From NCBI GenBank assembly GCA_964615095.1, contig CAZTPX010000031.1, forward strand, positions 9,410 through 73,409: DNA of 64,000 nt, in the 5' to 3' direction. The DNA is from JANXQG01 sp964615095. GTDB lineage: Bacteria > Planctomycetota > Planctomycetia > Pirellulales > Thermoguttaceae. The notes under the pieces were generated by a model, which searched no databases, was not told the DNA's origin, and saw only the letters and a list, made by a program, of their open reading frames with translations. This document shows, piece by piece, positions 7,751 to 16,574 of this stretch (position 1 is the first letter of the stretch; each line of letters starts with the position of its first letter). The position numbers were made by a program, and so were the translations under genes.

Positions 7751-9103
7751 ATGTCTGAATCCTTGCTTTCCGATGCCCTCGCCATCTGGCACGCGGGGCT
7801 TGCCGCTGTCCGCTCCGATCAACTGGTGCGCGATGCGCTGCAAGTCGAAGGACCGCTGCTGGTGATCGGCGACGACGAAATCCCCATGCGCGATTTGCGG
7901 CGGATCGTGGTTGTCGGCGCGGGCAAGGCAGGCGCCGGCATGGCGGCCGCCGTGGAAGAAATCCTCGGGCCGCAGTTGGCCGCAGAGAAACAACTCACCG
8001 GTTGGATTAACGTGCCGGCCGATTGCGTCCGTTCGCTGAAGTGGATCCGCCTGCACGCGGCACGGCCCGCGGGCGTGAACGAGCCCACGGCTGCCGGCGC
8101 GGCCGGCGCGGCGGAAATCCTGCGGCTGGTCGCATCACTTACGCCGGACGACTTGTGCCTCTGCCTGCTTTCGGGCGGCGGCTCGGCCCTCCTGCCGGCG
8201 CAGGTGGAAGCAATCTCGCTGGAAGACAAGCTCGCCGTCACGCGGCACCTCAGCGCCGCGGGCGCGAATATCGAACAACTCAACACGGTCCGCAAGCAAC
8301 TCAGCCGCATCAAAGGCGGCGGGCTCGCCCGCGCGTGCCGCGCGGGACGACTCGTTTCCCTGGTCATCTCCGACGTGCTCGGTGATCGGCTGGACCTGAT
8401 CGCCTCCGGCCCGACGGTGGAAGACACTTCCACACCGCAGGCCGCCTTAGCCATTCTGCGGCAGTTCTCCGCGCGCGAGGCCGGTATTTCGCCTGCCGTG
8501 TTCCAGTGGCTCGAGCGGCCGCAGCCTTTGACAGGCGGCGGGCGGCAGACGCCCAATTGCCGGGTGACGAACATGGTAATCGGCAATAATGCCACGGCCG
8601 TGGACGCGGCGGGCATGGAAGCCGAGCGCCGCGGCTATTCCCACGCCATGATCAGCGCCCGGCAGTCGGAAGGCCCGGCCGAGGAGGTCGGTCGCCACTT
8701 GGCCGGCATGGCGCGGCAGATGCGCAGCCAATGTGGCCCGGATTGCCTGATCAGCGGCGGCGAGCCGGTCGTGCAATTGGTCGACGCGGCGCGGCGCGGC
8801 CGCGGGGGGCGGAGCCAGCAGCTTGCCTTGGCCGCGCTGGAAACGTTCTGGGACGACGGCGCAAGTAACTTGGCCCTTCTTGCCGCGGGCACCGACGGCG
8901 AGGACGGTCCTACCGACGCTGCGGGGGCGTTTTTCGACGCGGGCATTTTGCAGGCCGCCCGCCAGGCGGGGCTAGCGCCGCAGGACTTTCTCGCCCGCAA
9001 CGACGCCTATAACTTCTTCGCGCCGCTGGACGCGCTGTTAAAGACCGGGCCGACACATACGAACGTGTGCGATCTTCGAGTGGTCTGTACGCGGCGCAAT
9101 TGA
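7751..9103 (+). CDS. Glycerate 2-kinase (GCK/MOFRL family)
   Basis: A 450-aa enzyme of the DUF4147/MOFRL type that phosphorylates D-glycerate to 2-phosphoglycerate in serine or glyoxylate metabolism. The N-terminal domain has VVVGAGKAGAGMAAAVEEIL and LLSGGGSALLPAQ. The middle has LSRIKGGGLARACRAGRLVSL, with the catalytic-type Lys, and LVISDVLGDRLDLIASGPT. The C-terminal MOFRL domain has RRGRGGRSQQLALAA, TDGEDGPTDAAGA and GPTHTNVCDLRV. The length is normal. It follows the YjbQ-like gene by 37 bp on the same strand. Confidence 0.93.
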   Translation: MSESLLSDALAIWHAGLAAVRSDQLVRDALQVEGPLLVIGDDEIPMRDLRRIVVVGAGKAGAGMAAAVEEILGPQLAAEKQLTGWINVPADCVRSLKWIRLHAARPAGVNEPTAAGAAGAAEILRLVASLTPDDLCLCLLSGGGSALLPAQVEAISLEDKLAVTRHLSAAGANIEQLNTVRKQLSRIKGGGLARACRAGRLVSLVISDVLGDRLDLIASGPTVEDTSTPQAALAILRQFSAREAGISPAVFQWLERPQPLTGGGRQTPNCRVTNMVIGNNATAVDAAGMEAERRGYSHAMISARQSEGPAEEVGRHLAGMARQMRSQCGPDCLISGGEPVVQLVDAARRGRGGRSQQLALAALETFWDDGASNLALLAAGTDGEDGPTDAAGAFFDAGILQAARQAGLAPQDFLARNDAYNFFAPLDALLKTGPTHTNVCDLRVVCTRRN

Positions 9104-9144
9104 AATGCGTCTTCCTTTGTTTATCCGGCCGTTGTATGATAAAC

Positions 9145-9483
9145 TTAGATCGCCGGCTCGCCGCTCTCGCCGGTGCGGATGCGGACGACGTTGGTCAGAT
9201 CGGAAACGAATATCTTGCCGTCGCCAACCTGGCCGGTGCGGGCGACCTCGCAAATCGTTTCGATCACGCTCGCCTCGTCTTCCGCGGCGACGACCACTTC
9301 CAGCTTGATCTTGGGGATGAAGTCGACGACGTACTCGGCCCCGCGATACATTTCGGCGTGGCCCTTTTGCCGCCCGAATCCGGAGACTTCGGTCACGGTC
9401 ATGCCCTTGATGCCGCGACGATTCAAGGCGTCCTTGACGTCGTCCAGTTTGAAATGGCGGATGATGGCTTCAATTTTCTTCAT
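9145..9483 (-). CDS. glnB: PII nitrogen regulatory protein (GlnB/GlnK)
   Basis: A 112-aa PII protein of exactly the family size. It opens with MKKIEAIIRHFKLDDVKDAL. The T-loop carries the uridylylation residue Y51 in YRGAEYVVDF, and the B- and C-loop signatures are TGQVGDGKIFVSDL and VRIRTGESGEPAI. It senses 2-oxoglutarate and ATP/ADP and usually gates the ammonium channel. The amtB gene lies 116 bp upstream on the same strand, which is the reverse of the usual glnK-amtB order. Whether it is GlnB or GlnK cannot be told from the sequence alone; the linkage favours a GlnK-like role. Confidence 0.95.
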   Translation of the reverse strand: MKKIEAIIRHFKLDDVKDALNRRGIKGMTVTEVSGFGRQKGHAEMYRGAEYVVDFIPKIKLEVVVAAEDEASVIETICEVARTGQVGDGKIFVSDLTNVVRIRTGESGEPAI

Positions 9484-9599
9484 TTCCGTGTATCCAATTC
9501 TTCAGTATCCAGTTGAGCGGCGATGCCGGCAAGCAGTCTGCCCCTCAAATTTGAGATTCGAAATTTGAAATCTATGATCCCTGCTCCTCGCTCCCTGCC

Positions 9600-11108
9600 T
9601 TACGCGTGCCGGCTGAGGGCGAAGTCGGGATAGGCCAGCGCGCCGAGCTCGGGACCGTCGAGCCCCTCAAGCTCGACATCGCGCGAAACGCGCATGGGCC
9701 AATAACGATTGCTGATGTGGAACCAGGCCCAGGCCATCACCAGGCCAAACACCACGAGGACGACGGCCCCGATGGCCTGGGCGGCGAATTGTCCGACACC
9801 GCCGCGGACGCCGCCGACGACGCCGTTGAACCCCGCCCCGCACCTACCGTTGGCGAAGATGCCCACCGCCAACAGGCCCCACAGGCCGGCAATGCCGTGG
9901 ACGGAGATTGCCCCCACGGGGTCGTCGATGCCGCGGCGCTCCAGCAGCAGCACACCCTCGACCACCAGGCCGCCGGCCACTGCGCCCACGAGCGCAGCCG
10001 CCCAGGAGTCGACGAACGGACAGGGGCCACTGACGGCCACCAGCCCCGCAATCATACCGTTGCAGATCAGCGTCGGATCGGGCTTCATCTTCTTGACACC
10101 CAGCATGCACATCGCGGCCAATGTGCCGGCGAAGGCCGCCAGGGCCGTGTTGACGATCACTCCGCCCAGCGAGAAATCGGTCCCGGCCAGCGCGCAGCCG
10201 GCGTTCAAGGCAAACCAGCCGAAGGCCACGACCAGGCTGCCGAAGACGACCATGGGGACGTGGTGACCGGGTAGGGGCTGCGGACGCCCGCCGCGATACT
10301 TTCCCACGCGCGGACCGAGCAGCCAGGCGCCGGCCAGCCCGATCACACCGCCCAGCGCGTGGATCACGCCGGCCCCCGAGAAGTCGACCACGCCATGTCC
10401 CAGCCGCCAGTTGACGCCGATGCGGGCCAGCCAGCCGCCGCCCCAGACCCAGTTCGCGAAAAGGCTGACCGGCAGCACGACCCACAGGGCGTAGAAGCAG
10501 AAGTTCCTCCAGCGCCAGCGTTCGACCATCGCTCCCGTGGGGATCAGGGCCGCCTTATCCACCAGCGCCATCATAAAGAAAAACAAGGCCAGCGCGCCGG
10601 CGTGCGCGGCGTCTTGATCGATGCCCGAAAGGAAAAAACCCTTGCCGCCGGCCAGCCCGTAGGCATAACCGCCGGTGGCCTTGCCCGCGTCGTCCAGCAA
10701 GGAAACGACGCCCACGCCGCGATTGAAAACCGTGCCGGGCAGGTCAAGCGTGGCCGCCCAGCCCGGGGCGACGGCGCCGTTGGAGAAGTTGCCCCAGCCC
10801 AGGGCAAAGCCATAGATCCAAAAGGCGGTGCAACTCAAGGGAAAGACCATGAGGTTCATGGCCACGGTGTTCAGCGAGTTTTTTGCCCGGCAAAAGCCCG
10901 TTTCGATCATGGCGAAACCGACGTGCATAAACATCACCACAATCGCGGCCAGGAGCAGCCAGATCGCACCGCTGCCGGGCAGGGAGGTCGCAGTGGCCGG
11001 CACGCCGCCCGGTTCGGCGGCAGCCAGACACTGGCAACTCAAAGTACAAACGGCCGCGACGCCGGCGCAGAGCAGGCGTCGCGGCGGTGGGTAGGTGGTA
11101 GACATCAT
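9600..11108 (-). CDS. amtB: Ammonium channel AmtB
   Basis: A 502-aa Amt/Mep/Rh protein with an N-terminal signal-like segment and about 11 membrane helices. The helix-1 pattern is MFMHVGFAMIETGFCRAKNS. The twin pore histidines are in VDFSGAGVIHALGG and ISVHGIAGLWG. The C-terminal cytosolic tail, which binds PII in relatives, is present (SRDVELEGLDGPELG). Two ATG codons overlap at the start (11108 and 11105), with AAGGCGAG just upstream. It conducts ammonium and is expected to be blocked by the PII protein encoded next. Confidence 0.94.
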   Translation of the reverse strand: MMSTTYPPPRRLLCAGVAAVCTLSCQCLAAAEPGGVPATATSLPGSGAIWLLLAAIVVMFMHVGFAMIETGFCRAKNSLNTVAMNLMVFPLSCTAFWIYGFALGWGNFSNGAVAPGWAATLDLPGTVFNRGVGVVSLLDDAGKATGGYAYGLAGGKGFFLSGIDQDAAHAGALALFFFMMALVDKAALIPTGAMVERWRWRNFCFYALWVVLPVSLFANWVWGGGWLARIGVNWRLGHGVVDFSGAGVIHALGGVIGLAGAWLLGPRVGKYRGGRPQPLPGHHVPMVVFGSLVVAFGWFALNAGCALAGTDFSLGGVIVNTALAAFAGTLAAMCMLGVKKMKPDPTLICNGMIAGLVAVSGPCPFVDSWAAALVGAVAGGLVVEGVLLLERRGIDDPVGAISVHGIAGLWGLLAVGIFANGRCGAGFNGVVGGVRGGVGQFAAQAIGAVVLVVFGLVMAWAWFHISNRYWPMRVSRDVELEGLDGPELGALAYPDFALSRHA

Positions 11109-11218
11109 CTCGCCTTGTTCTCGACAAAACCCAGGAAAGGCCGGTGGGAGTACTCCGTACTGAGTACTAAGTTCTAAGCCCTAATTTCCCCCCTGTCCAG
11201 CCCCATGCTATAAATGAC

Positions 11219-11254
11219 CCGGAACGCCGCGCCTGGGGTAGACGCGGCGTTCCG
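11219..11254. repeat. Hairpin between the permease and amtB genes
   Basis: GGAACGCCGCG (11221-11231) pairs perfectly with 11243-11253. It lies between the amtB start and the permease stop on the opposite-facing transcript side and could end the amtB upstream read-through; no T-tract follows. Confidence 0.55.
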
Positions 11255-11308
11255 TACGCAACTTCACATTCCATCGATCCGTCGCGGATGGTTTTCCAAC
11301 CGGAGGCC

Positions 11309-13522
11309 TTACGTTGTACTGGCCGTCTCCGCCTCGGCTGGCTTGCTCGTCAAGAGCACGCCCCGCCCCTTCTTCTTGCTGGCAGAGGCGAAGTAGTAAG
11401 CACCGTAAAGACCCCAGACCGCGGCAATGCCTAGTGCCACGAAAGGCTCCATTTTACTCATGCCGGTGACGGTAAACGGACCGATCAGGTAGAACAACAT
11501 GCAGGCCAGGTTCGCCAGCAGCCCAAAGACCGGAACGAACATGTGCTTGAAGCCGTTGAACATGTGGTGGTCGCGGAAGGCCACGATGGCTACGATGCAG
11601 GTGAGCATATAGAGCATGAACGTGCCGAAGTTGCTCACCAGCGTAGCTACTAGCAGGCTGTTGGGCAGCTTGCCGGCAAAGTCCGAGGAGAAGACCAGGA
11701 ACTTGGGATACCAGAAACTGCTCTTCTGAACCTCGCTCAAGGCCGTGTTCATCGTGGCGGGAACGGCCGGACCGCAGAGGTACCAAATTACGACAAGGAT
11801 GCCGATCACGGTCGAGAGGAAAGCCAACGTCCAAATGGCTCGGTGCGGGGTCAGCTTCTTGCCGTGCAACATGCCGAAGTGTGAGGGCACTTCGTCGTCG
11901 CGGCCCATGGCGTAGGTCACGCGGGCGCCAGTGTTGATGCAGGAGAGCGTCGTGCCGATCAGGGCCAGGAAGACCGTGAGGGCCTGAATCTTCATGAACC
12001 ACATGGCGGCTTCCGTGCTGCCGAAGAGCCACGTGCCGGTGAGTACCATCATATCGCCGATCGGGGCGCTGGAACCGGCCGCGTTGGTCAGTCCGTAGCC
12101 CTTGTTGAGCAGGTAGTTGGCGGCAAAGTACTCGAACAGGTAGCAGATCGCGCCCTGGATGACCAGCGAGAGGAGCACTGCGCGGGGAATGTCCCGCTTG
12201 GCGTTCTTCGCTTCCTCGCCCATCGAGGTCACCGACTCGAAGCCGACGAGGATCAGAATGGCGATACAGGCCTGAATGAACGTGTAGTTCCAGTTGTGCG
12301 GCACCACGACTGACGCCGTCGTCGTATGGTAATTGAAGGTCGGCGGGTCTTTGGCATAGTCGGGCTTGCCGTCGGTGAGGGCCGCGCCGCCAGGGCTCAA
12401 CGCGTCGGATCCGGCCCAACTCATCACGAAGCCCATCGGCTGGATCTTGCCGTCCTTGCCCAACACCGGCTTGCCGTCCTTATCTTTTTCATAGTCCGGG
12501 AACGGATCGCCGACGCCCAGGCTAAACGTGCCGAAAGGGCTCTTGTAGCTTTCGGGGAGCGGCAGATCCTTGTTCTCCAGATCTTCCTTGGCAATGATCT
12601 TGTCCGCAGTCTTCGGAGTCGGCGTGGTGACCGGCTTGCCGTCTTTGTCGAGAACCGGCTTGCCGTCTTTGTCAAGGACCGGATCGGTCTTGGGGGTCTT
12701 GTCAGGGTCGGACCACTGGTCCTGCACGAACACCGGCTTCGTAGTGGGCTTGCCGTCTTTGTCGAGAACCGGCTTGCCGTCCTTGTCTACGACCGGCTCC
12801 GTCTTGGGACTGCCATCGGCGTTCATGTCCGGCACATTGTCTTGATAGACTTGGTAAGGCACCGCTTTGCCACTGCTTGCGAAGTAGAGTCCAGGATCGC
12901 CGTCCTTGTTATGGCTCGCGCGATAACCGATGGCGATCACCGAGAAGACGATCAAGGCGCTGATCTGAATCACGTTGACCGCGATATTCACGCCGGTCGA
13001 GCCCGTCACGCCGCTGTAGGCGATATAGGAAACGCCAAACGAGAAGGCAATGCAAAAAAGGATCATTAGCGTCGGGCTGTTGATGGTCTGGTTGAACACA
13101 TCGGGCCAGAAAATACTGGCCAAGTAGCCGACGATAATGGCCGTTACTCCCACCATAACACCCGGGTAGACCCAGTAGTACAAGTGACTGGCCCAGCCGA
13201 TGATGAACTTCGATAGACGCGCGAACTTGTAGGCGTGTGTCTTCGATAGAAACGCCTGCTCAGCAAAGAAGTAGGAAGAACCAGCCCCCGGGTAGAGCTT
13301 CGACAGTTCCGCATAGGAAATCGCGGTGGCAAAGCAAAGCAAGAGGGCCAATACGATACCGAACCACATCGACATACCGGCAGTCGGAGCACCATATTGG
13401 GCCTGCATCGCATAGGTCAGCCACAAAAAGGCGCCTGGCGCGATTAGGGCCATGGCGTTCACCGTAAGACCGGTGAGGCCCAGTGTTTTTTTCATTTCGG
13501 GGGGTGGGGGGCTTGTCGACAT
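11309..13522 (-). CDS. APC-superfamily amino-acid permease with a large repeat-rich insertion
   Basis: A 737-aa transporter with about 12 membrane helices of the APC superfamily. Family motifs include LTGLTVNAMALIAPGAFLWL in helix 1, the aligned FVGFESV-type motif ILILVGFESVTSMGEEAKNA, and the TGARVTYAMGRDDEVP segment. After roughly residue 205 there is about 200 residues of hydrophilic sequence with repeated KDGKPVLDKDGKP units. A normal member is 430-550 aa, so this insert explains the excess length. The start MSTSPPPPEMKK at 13522 is supported by GAGG six bases upstream. Substrate is unknown. The insert would lie in one extramembrane loop. Confidence 0.88.
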   Translation of the reverse strand: MSTSPPPPEMKKTLGLTGLTVNAMALIAPGAFLWLTYAMQAQYGAPTAGMSMWFGIVLALLLCFATAISYAELSKLYPGAGSSYFFAEQAFLSKTHAYKFARLSKFIIGWASHLYYWVYPGVMVGVTAIIVGYLASIFWPDVFNQTINSPTLMILFCIAFSFGVSYIAYSGVTGSTGVNIAVNVIQISALIVFSVIAIGYRASHNKDGDPGLYFASSGKAVPYQVYQDNVPDMNADGSPKTEPVVDKDGKPVLDKDGKPTTKPVFVQDQWSDPDKTPKTDPVLDKDGKPVLDKDGKPVTTPTPKTADKIIAKEDLENKDLPLPESYKSPFGTFSLGVGDPFPDYEKDKDGKPVLGKDGKIQPMGFVMSWAGSDALSPGGAALTDGKPDYAKDPPTFNYHTTTASVVVPHNWNYTFIQACIAILILVGFESVTSMGEEAKNAKRDIPRAVLLSLVIQGAICYLFEYFAANYLLNKGYGLTNAAGSSAPIGDMMVLTGTWLFGSTEAAMWFMKIQALTVFLALIGTTLSCINTGARVTYAMGRDDEVPSHFGMLHGKKLTPHRAIWTLAFLSTVIGILVVIWYLCGPAVPATMNTALSEVQKSSFWYPKFLVFSSDFAGKLPNSLLVATLVSNFGTFMLYMLTCIVAIVAFRDHHMFNGFKHMFVPVFGLLANLACMLFYLIGPFTVTGMSKMEPFVALGIAAVWGLYGAYYFASASKKKGRGVLLTSKPAEAETASTT

Positions 13523-14119
13523 GAAATACCTCGTTAAGACTTTCCAATCGTGCAAAACGCAATTAGCGTCTGCTAGCATTGCGAGAATGCCCAACCACTG
13601 CTCTCGCAGTGACTACGAATTGAGCAATTCAACTGGAGTAAACGCTTGTGAGCAAACACTGTGCCATGTATCGCACCCCATCACTCGCAAATTGCCAGAA
13701 CTCCGTTGAAAAATGCACGAAAAACATTTCTTCGTGTGACAAGAAATGTTTTCAAACGCTTAGTGGTTGCGCAAGAAGTGCGCAATGAACGCGCGTTTTC
13801 AGGGAAAACAGCGAGATTATAATGGCTACAACTTTTTCCACTTCGCTCGGATGCGTGACAAAAAACGGCCTATTCCTGAGCTTCTTGCCGTTTTTGTCAG
13901 GCGAAGACCGCCTCAATCGGCGTATGATTTATGGTGGCGGCATCAAAAATGCTGACTAAGTTGGGTTTGGCCCTGGCCGTAGGTTGGGCTTTAGCCCGAC
14001 TCGTTCAATAGTCGGGCGGAAGCCCAACCTACGGGCAGATCCAAACGCCTGGTACCTGGGTTCCTTCTGTAAAGTCGACGACATGAGGATTGGGGTCGAA
14101 GCATCGCCCATAAGCTGAC
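13523..14119. other. 597-bp gap with promoters and one hairpin
   Basis: This gap separates the divergent permease and PP2C-kinase genes. Apart from the hairpin at 13977-14034 and AT-richer stretches around 13600-13780 that may hold promoters, no gene is supported. Confidence 0.5.
13977..14034. repeat. Long inverted repeat (24-bp arms)
   Basis: Arms 13977-14000 and 14011-14034 pair over 24 bp with two mismatches around a 10-nt loop. The core is TAGGTTGGGCTTTAGCCCGA. It belongs to the class of long intergenic hairpins found throughout the window. Confidence 0.85.
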
Positions 14120-15895
14120 ATGGAGATTACCTATGCCTCGCTTACCTCGGCCGGTCCTGTCCGGACCAACAACGAGGACTTTCTGGGGTTCTGGGAGCCG
14201 GCCGAGGAAGAACAGCGGCGCACCCACGGAGCAGTGGCCGTCATTGCTGACGGGGTGGGCGGGCAAGACCGTGGCGAGGTAGCCAGCCAAACCTCGGTCG
14301 AGTTGGCCCTGCAGTTGTTCCGCGAGGCGAAAGAAAACATTCCCCCCCGCACCCTGTTGTGGGACGTGATCAACGCGGCGAATCTGGCGGTTTACGACAA
14401 GGGTATGGACCATCGCGACAATGGCCGCATGGCCACGACGCTGATCGTTTCCATTTTTCGCAACACGGAGGTCACGGTCGGCCACGTGGGCGACAGCCGG
14501 GCCTACCTGGTGCAGGGCGGCAAGGCCCAGCAGATCACCGCCGACCACACCTATGCCGCCATGCAGCAAAAGTTGGGGTTGATCTCGGCCCAGGAAGCGG
14601 CTCACAGCGAAATGCGCTCGATGCTCATGCGCAGCATCGGCCGCGACCCCACCGTGCAGGTCGACCTGTACAACGTGCGCGTGAACCAGGGTGATTACAT
14701 TGTCCAGTGTACCGACGGCGTACACCAGTTTCTCACCGAGGACGAGATCTGCGAGATCGTCACGCACGTCCTGCCCGACGAGGCCTGCAAACAGCTTCTG
14801 GCCCTGGCGGAAAAGCGCGGGACCGAGGATAATGTCTCCGTGCAAGTCATTCGCGTCGATCGCGTGGAAGAGATGATGTTCTATCGCGGTCTGCCCATCT
14901 ATCGAGAGGTTTCCCAGCCTATGAGCCACGAAGTGGAAGTCGGTCAGACGCTCGACGGGCGCTTTCAAATCACGGAACTGATCAGTCGCAGCGGCATGGC
15001 CTCGATCTTCAAAGGGCTGGATCTGCAGACGGGCGAGACAGTGGCCCTGAAGGTCCCCTTCATGCAGTTCGAAAGCGATCCGGCTTTCTTCAGCCGCTTC
15101 CAGCGCGAGGAATCGATCGGACGGAAGCTCAAGCATCCGTACATCCTCCGCATCGTGCCCGTCGAAGACAAAAGCCGTCCTTATATCGCCATGGAATTCT
15201 TGCAGGGGCGGACCTTGCGGAGCGTGATGCAGACTGTCGAGCGGATGCCGGTCAAGGACGCCTTGGTTATTGCTTCAAGGATTTGCGAGGCCCTGGATTA
15301 CCTGCATTCGCAGGAAGTGATCCACCGCGACCTGAAGCCTGAGAACATCATGCTCTGCGACGACGGCAGCATTCGCGTCATGGATTTCGGCATCGCCAAG
15401 GCGGCCGGGCTGCGGCGGCTGACGTTTGCCGGCTTTTCCACCTCGATGGGCACTCCCGATTACATGGCGCCCGAGCAGGTCAAGGGCAAGCGGGGCGACG
15501 CCCGCACGGACATCTACAGCCTGGGCGTGATGCTCTACGAGATGCTGACGGGGGCCACGCCCTTCGAGGGCAACAACCCCTATGCCATCATGAACGCCCG
15601 CCTGATCGGCGACCCGGTAGCGCCGCGCAAGCACATGCCCGAGTTGTCGCCGGAGGTCGAGGAGATCATCCTGCACGCCCTGGAGCGTCAGCCGTTCGAC
15701 CGCTACCCGACGGCCGCCGCCATGAAACTGGACCTCGACGCCCCAGAGAAGGTGCAAGTCACCGGCCGCAGCGAGCGTCTGCGGCCGCCCACGATGTGGC
15801 AAGGCCGCTGGCACAAGGTGCGGCTCTACGTGCTGGCAATGCTCGTGCCGGTGCTCACCGTCGTGATCCTGCTCTTGCTGTTTCGCAAGAAGTGA
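14120..15895 (+). CDS. PP2C phosphatase fused to Ser/Thr protein kinase, membrane-anchored
   Basis: This 591-aa protein joins opposing enzymes. Residues 1-250 are a PP2C phosphatase with TNNEDFLGF, VIADGVGGQDRGEVAS, GHVGDSRAYLV and the DNVSVQVI end motif. Residues 275-540 are a Hanks-type kinase. The Lys is in VALKVP, the catalytic loop is HRDLKPEN and the metal loop is MDFGIAKA. GTPDYMAPEQ and DIYSLGVMLYEMLTG follow. A Gly-rich loop is recognisable but modified (LISRSGMASIFKG). A single membrane helix near the C-terminus (about 562-588) would hold the protein on the cytoplasmic face. A kinase and phosphatase in one chain could set the phosphorylation state of a shared substrate. It stands alone, with no obvious partner. 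Confidence 0.92.
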   Translation: MEITYASLTSAGPVRTNNEDFLGFWEPAEEEQRRTHGAVAVIADGVGGQDRGEVASQTSVELALQLFREAKENIPPRTLLWDVINAANLAVYDKGMDHRDNGRMATTLIVSIFRNTEVTVGHVGDSRAYLVQGGKAQQITADHTYAAMQQKLGLISAQEAAHSEMRSMLMRSIGRDPTVQVDLYNVRVNQGDYIVQCTDGVHQFLTEDEICEIVTHVLPDEACKQLLALAEKRGTEDNVSVQVIRVDRVEEMMFYRGLPIYREVSQPMSHEVEVGQTLDGRFQITELISRSGMASIFKGLDLQTGETVALKVPFMQFESDPAFFSRFQREESIGRKLKHPYILRIVPVEDKSRPYIAMEFLQGRTLRSVMQTVERMPVKDALVIASRICEALDYLHSQEVIHRDLKPENIMLCDDGSIRVMDFGIAKAAGLRRLTFAGFSTSMGTPDYMAPEQVKGKRGDARTDIYSLGVMLYEMLTGATPFEGNNPYAIMNARLIGDPVAPRKHMPELSPEVEEIILHALERQPFDRYPTAAAMKLDLDAPEKVQVTGRSERLRPPTMWQGRWHKVRLYVLAMLVPVLTVVILLLLFRKK

Positions 15896-15930
15896 ACGGC
15901 TATCCGGAAAGTTATTGGCGGAAAACCAAC

Positions 15931-15980
15931 ATCGAAGCCCGTCGGGGCACGCGCTGGCGGGTGCCCCGTCGGGCTTCGAT
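15931..15980. repeat. Inverted repeat (20-bp arms) after the PP2C-kinase gene
   Basis: Arms 15931-15950 and 15961-15980 pair with one mismatch around a 10-nt loop (core GAAGCCCGTCGGGGCAC). It is 36 bp past the stop and may act as a terminator or mRNA end. Confidence 0.85.
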
Positions 15981-16180
15981 ACCCTGCGGAATGATAAATT
16001 TTGGACGGAGAACCTCGAAACCCGCGTCTTCCGGACGGTGTAGCAATAAAGTAGGGTAATCACGAAATCCCGAAAGTACGAAAGCACGAAACCAACCAGA
16101 ATTATCCAGCCCAGACTGGGGCTTCATGTCTAGGCCGCGATTTGGTATAATTGTTCTCTTTCCCAACCAGGAGAAATCGC

Positions 16181-16420
16181 ATGAGCATTGGCATTTCCCT
16201 CGAAAATGAGCAGTATATCGATAGCACAGTGGCCAACGGATTGTTCCAGGACCGTGGACAGGCGATCAATACGGCGATCGAGTTGCTCAAGCGCCGCGAG
16301 CGGTTGATTCGCGATGTCAATCATGGGATTGAACAAATTGAAGAGGGGCACGGAAAGCCATTCGATATCGATGTGATCATGGGCCAAATCGACGACAAAT
16401 TGCGTGAAGAACGCGACTAG
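16181..16420 (+). CDS. ParD-like antitoxin (type II toxin-antitoxin)
   Basis: A 79-aa ribbon-helix-helix protein starting MSIGISLENEQYIDSTVANG, with the RHH strand-helix pattern in its first half and a helical, charged C-terminus that in ParD proteins wraps the toxin. ATG 16181 is preferred because AGGAG lies seven bases upstream; the longer frame has no better signal. The partner toxin gene starts nine bases downstream but is truncated (16429-16569), so the antitoxin is now partnerless. Confidence 0.85.
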   Translation: MSIGISLENEQYIDSTVANGLFQDRGQAINTAIELLKRRERLIRDVNHGIEQIEEGHGKPFDIDVIMGQIDDKLREERD

Positions 16421-16428
16421 GTTTGATC

Positions 16429-16569
16429 ATGGCCCGATTGGAACTTTCTCCCGATGCGGAGCACGATCTCGTTTGCATCGGCACGGACATCGCAGCCCGA
16501 AGCGGGAGTCGCGATATTGCAAGACGCTTTCTCAAGAGAATCATGGCGGTTTGTGACTTGCTTGCCGCA
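16429..16569 (+). pseudogene. Truncated ParE-like toxin
   Basis: MARLELSPDAEHDLVCIGTD and a following helical stretch match the first 45 residues of the ParE/RelE-type toxin. After about position 16569 the frame runs into the antisense of the 3' end of a TPR gene whose stop is at 16575-16577. The C-terminal half containing the toxin's catalytic or gyrase-binding region is missing. I place the junction at 16565-16575, where the ParE-like sequence ends. A deletion or insertion brought foreign DNA to this point. Confidence 0.75.
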
Positions 16570-16574
16570 ATCAG

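Noticed and set aside
9104..11308. A sigma-54 promoter for amtB
   Set aside because: No GG-N10-GC pair with the right surroundings was found before the gene.
12424..12820. Repeated DNA in the permease gene that could look like a CRISPR array
   Set aside because: It lies in frame in a coding sequence, repeats encode KDGKP units, and spacers are not uniform in length.
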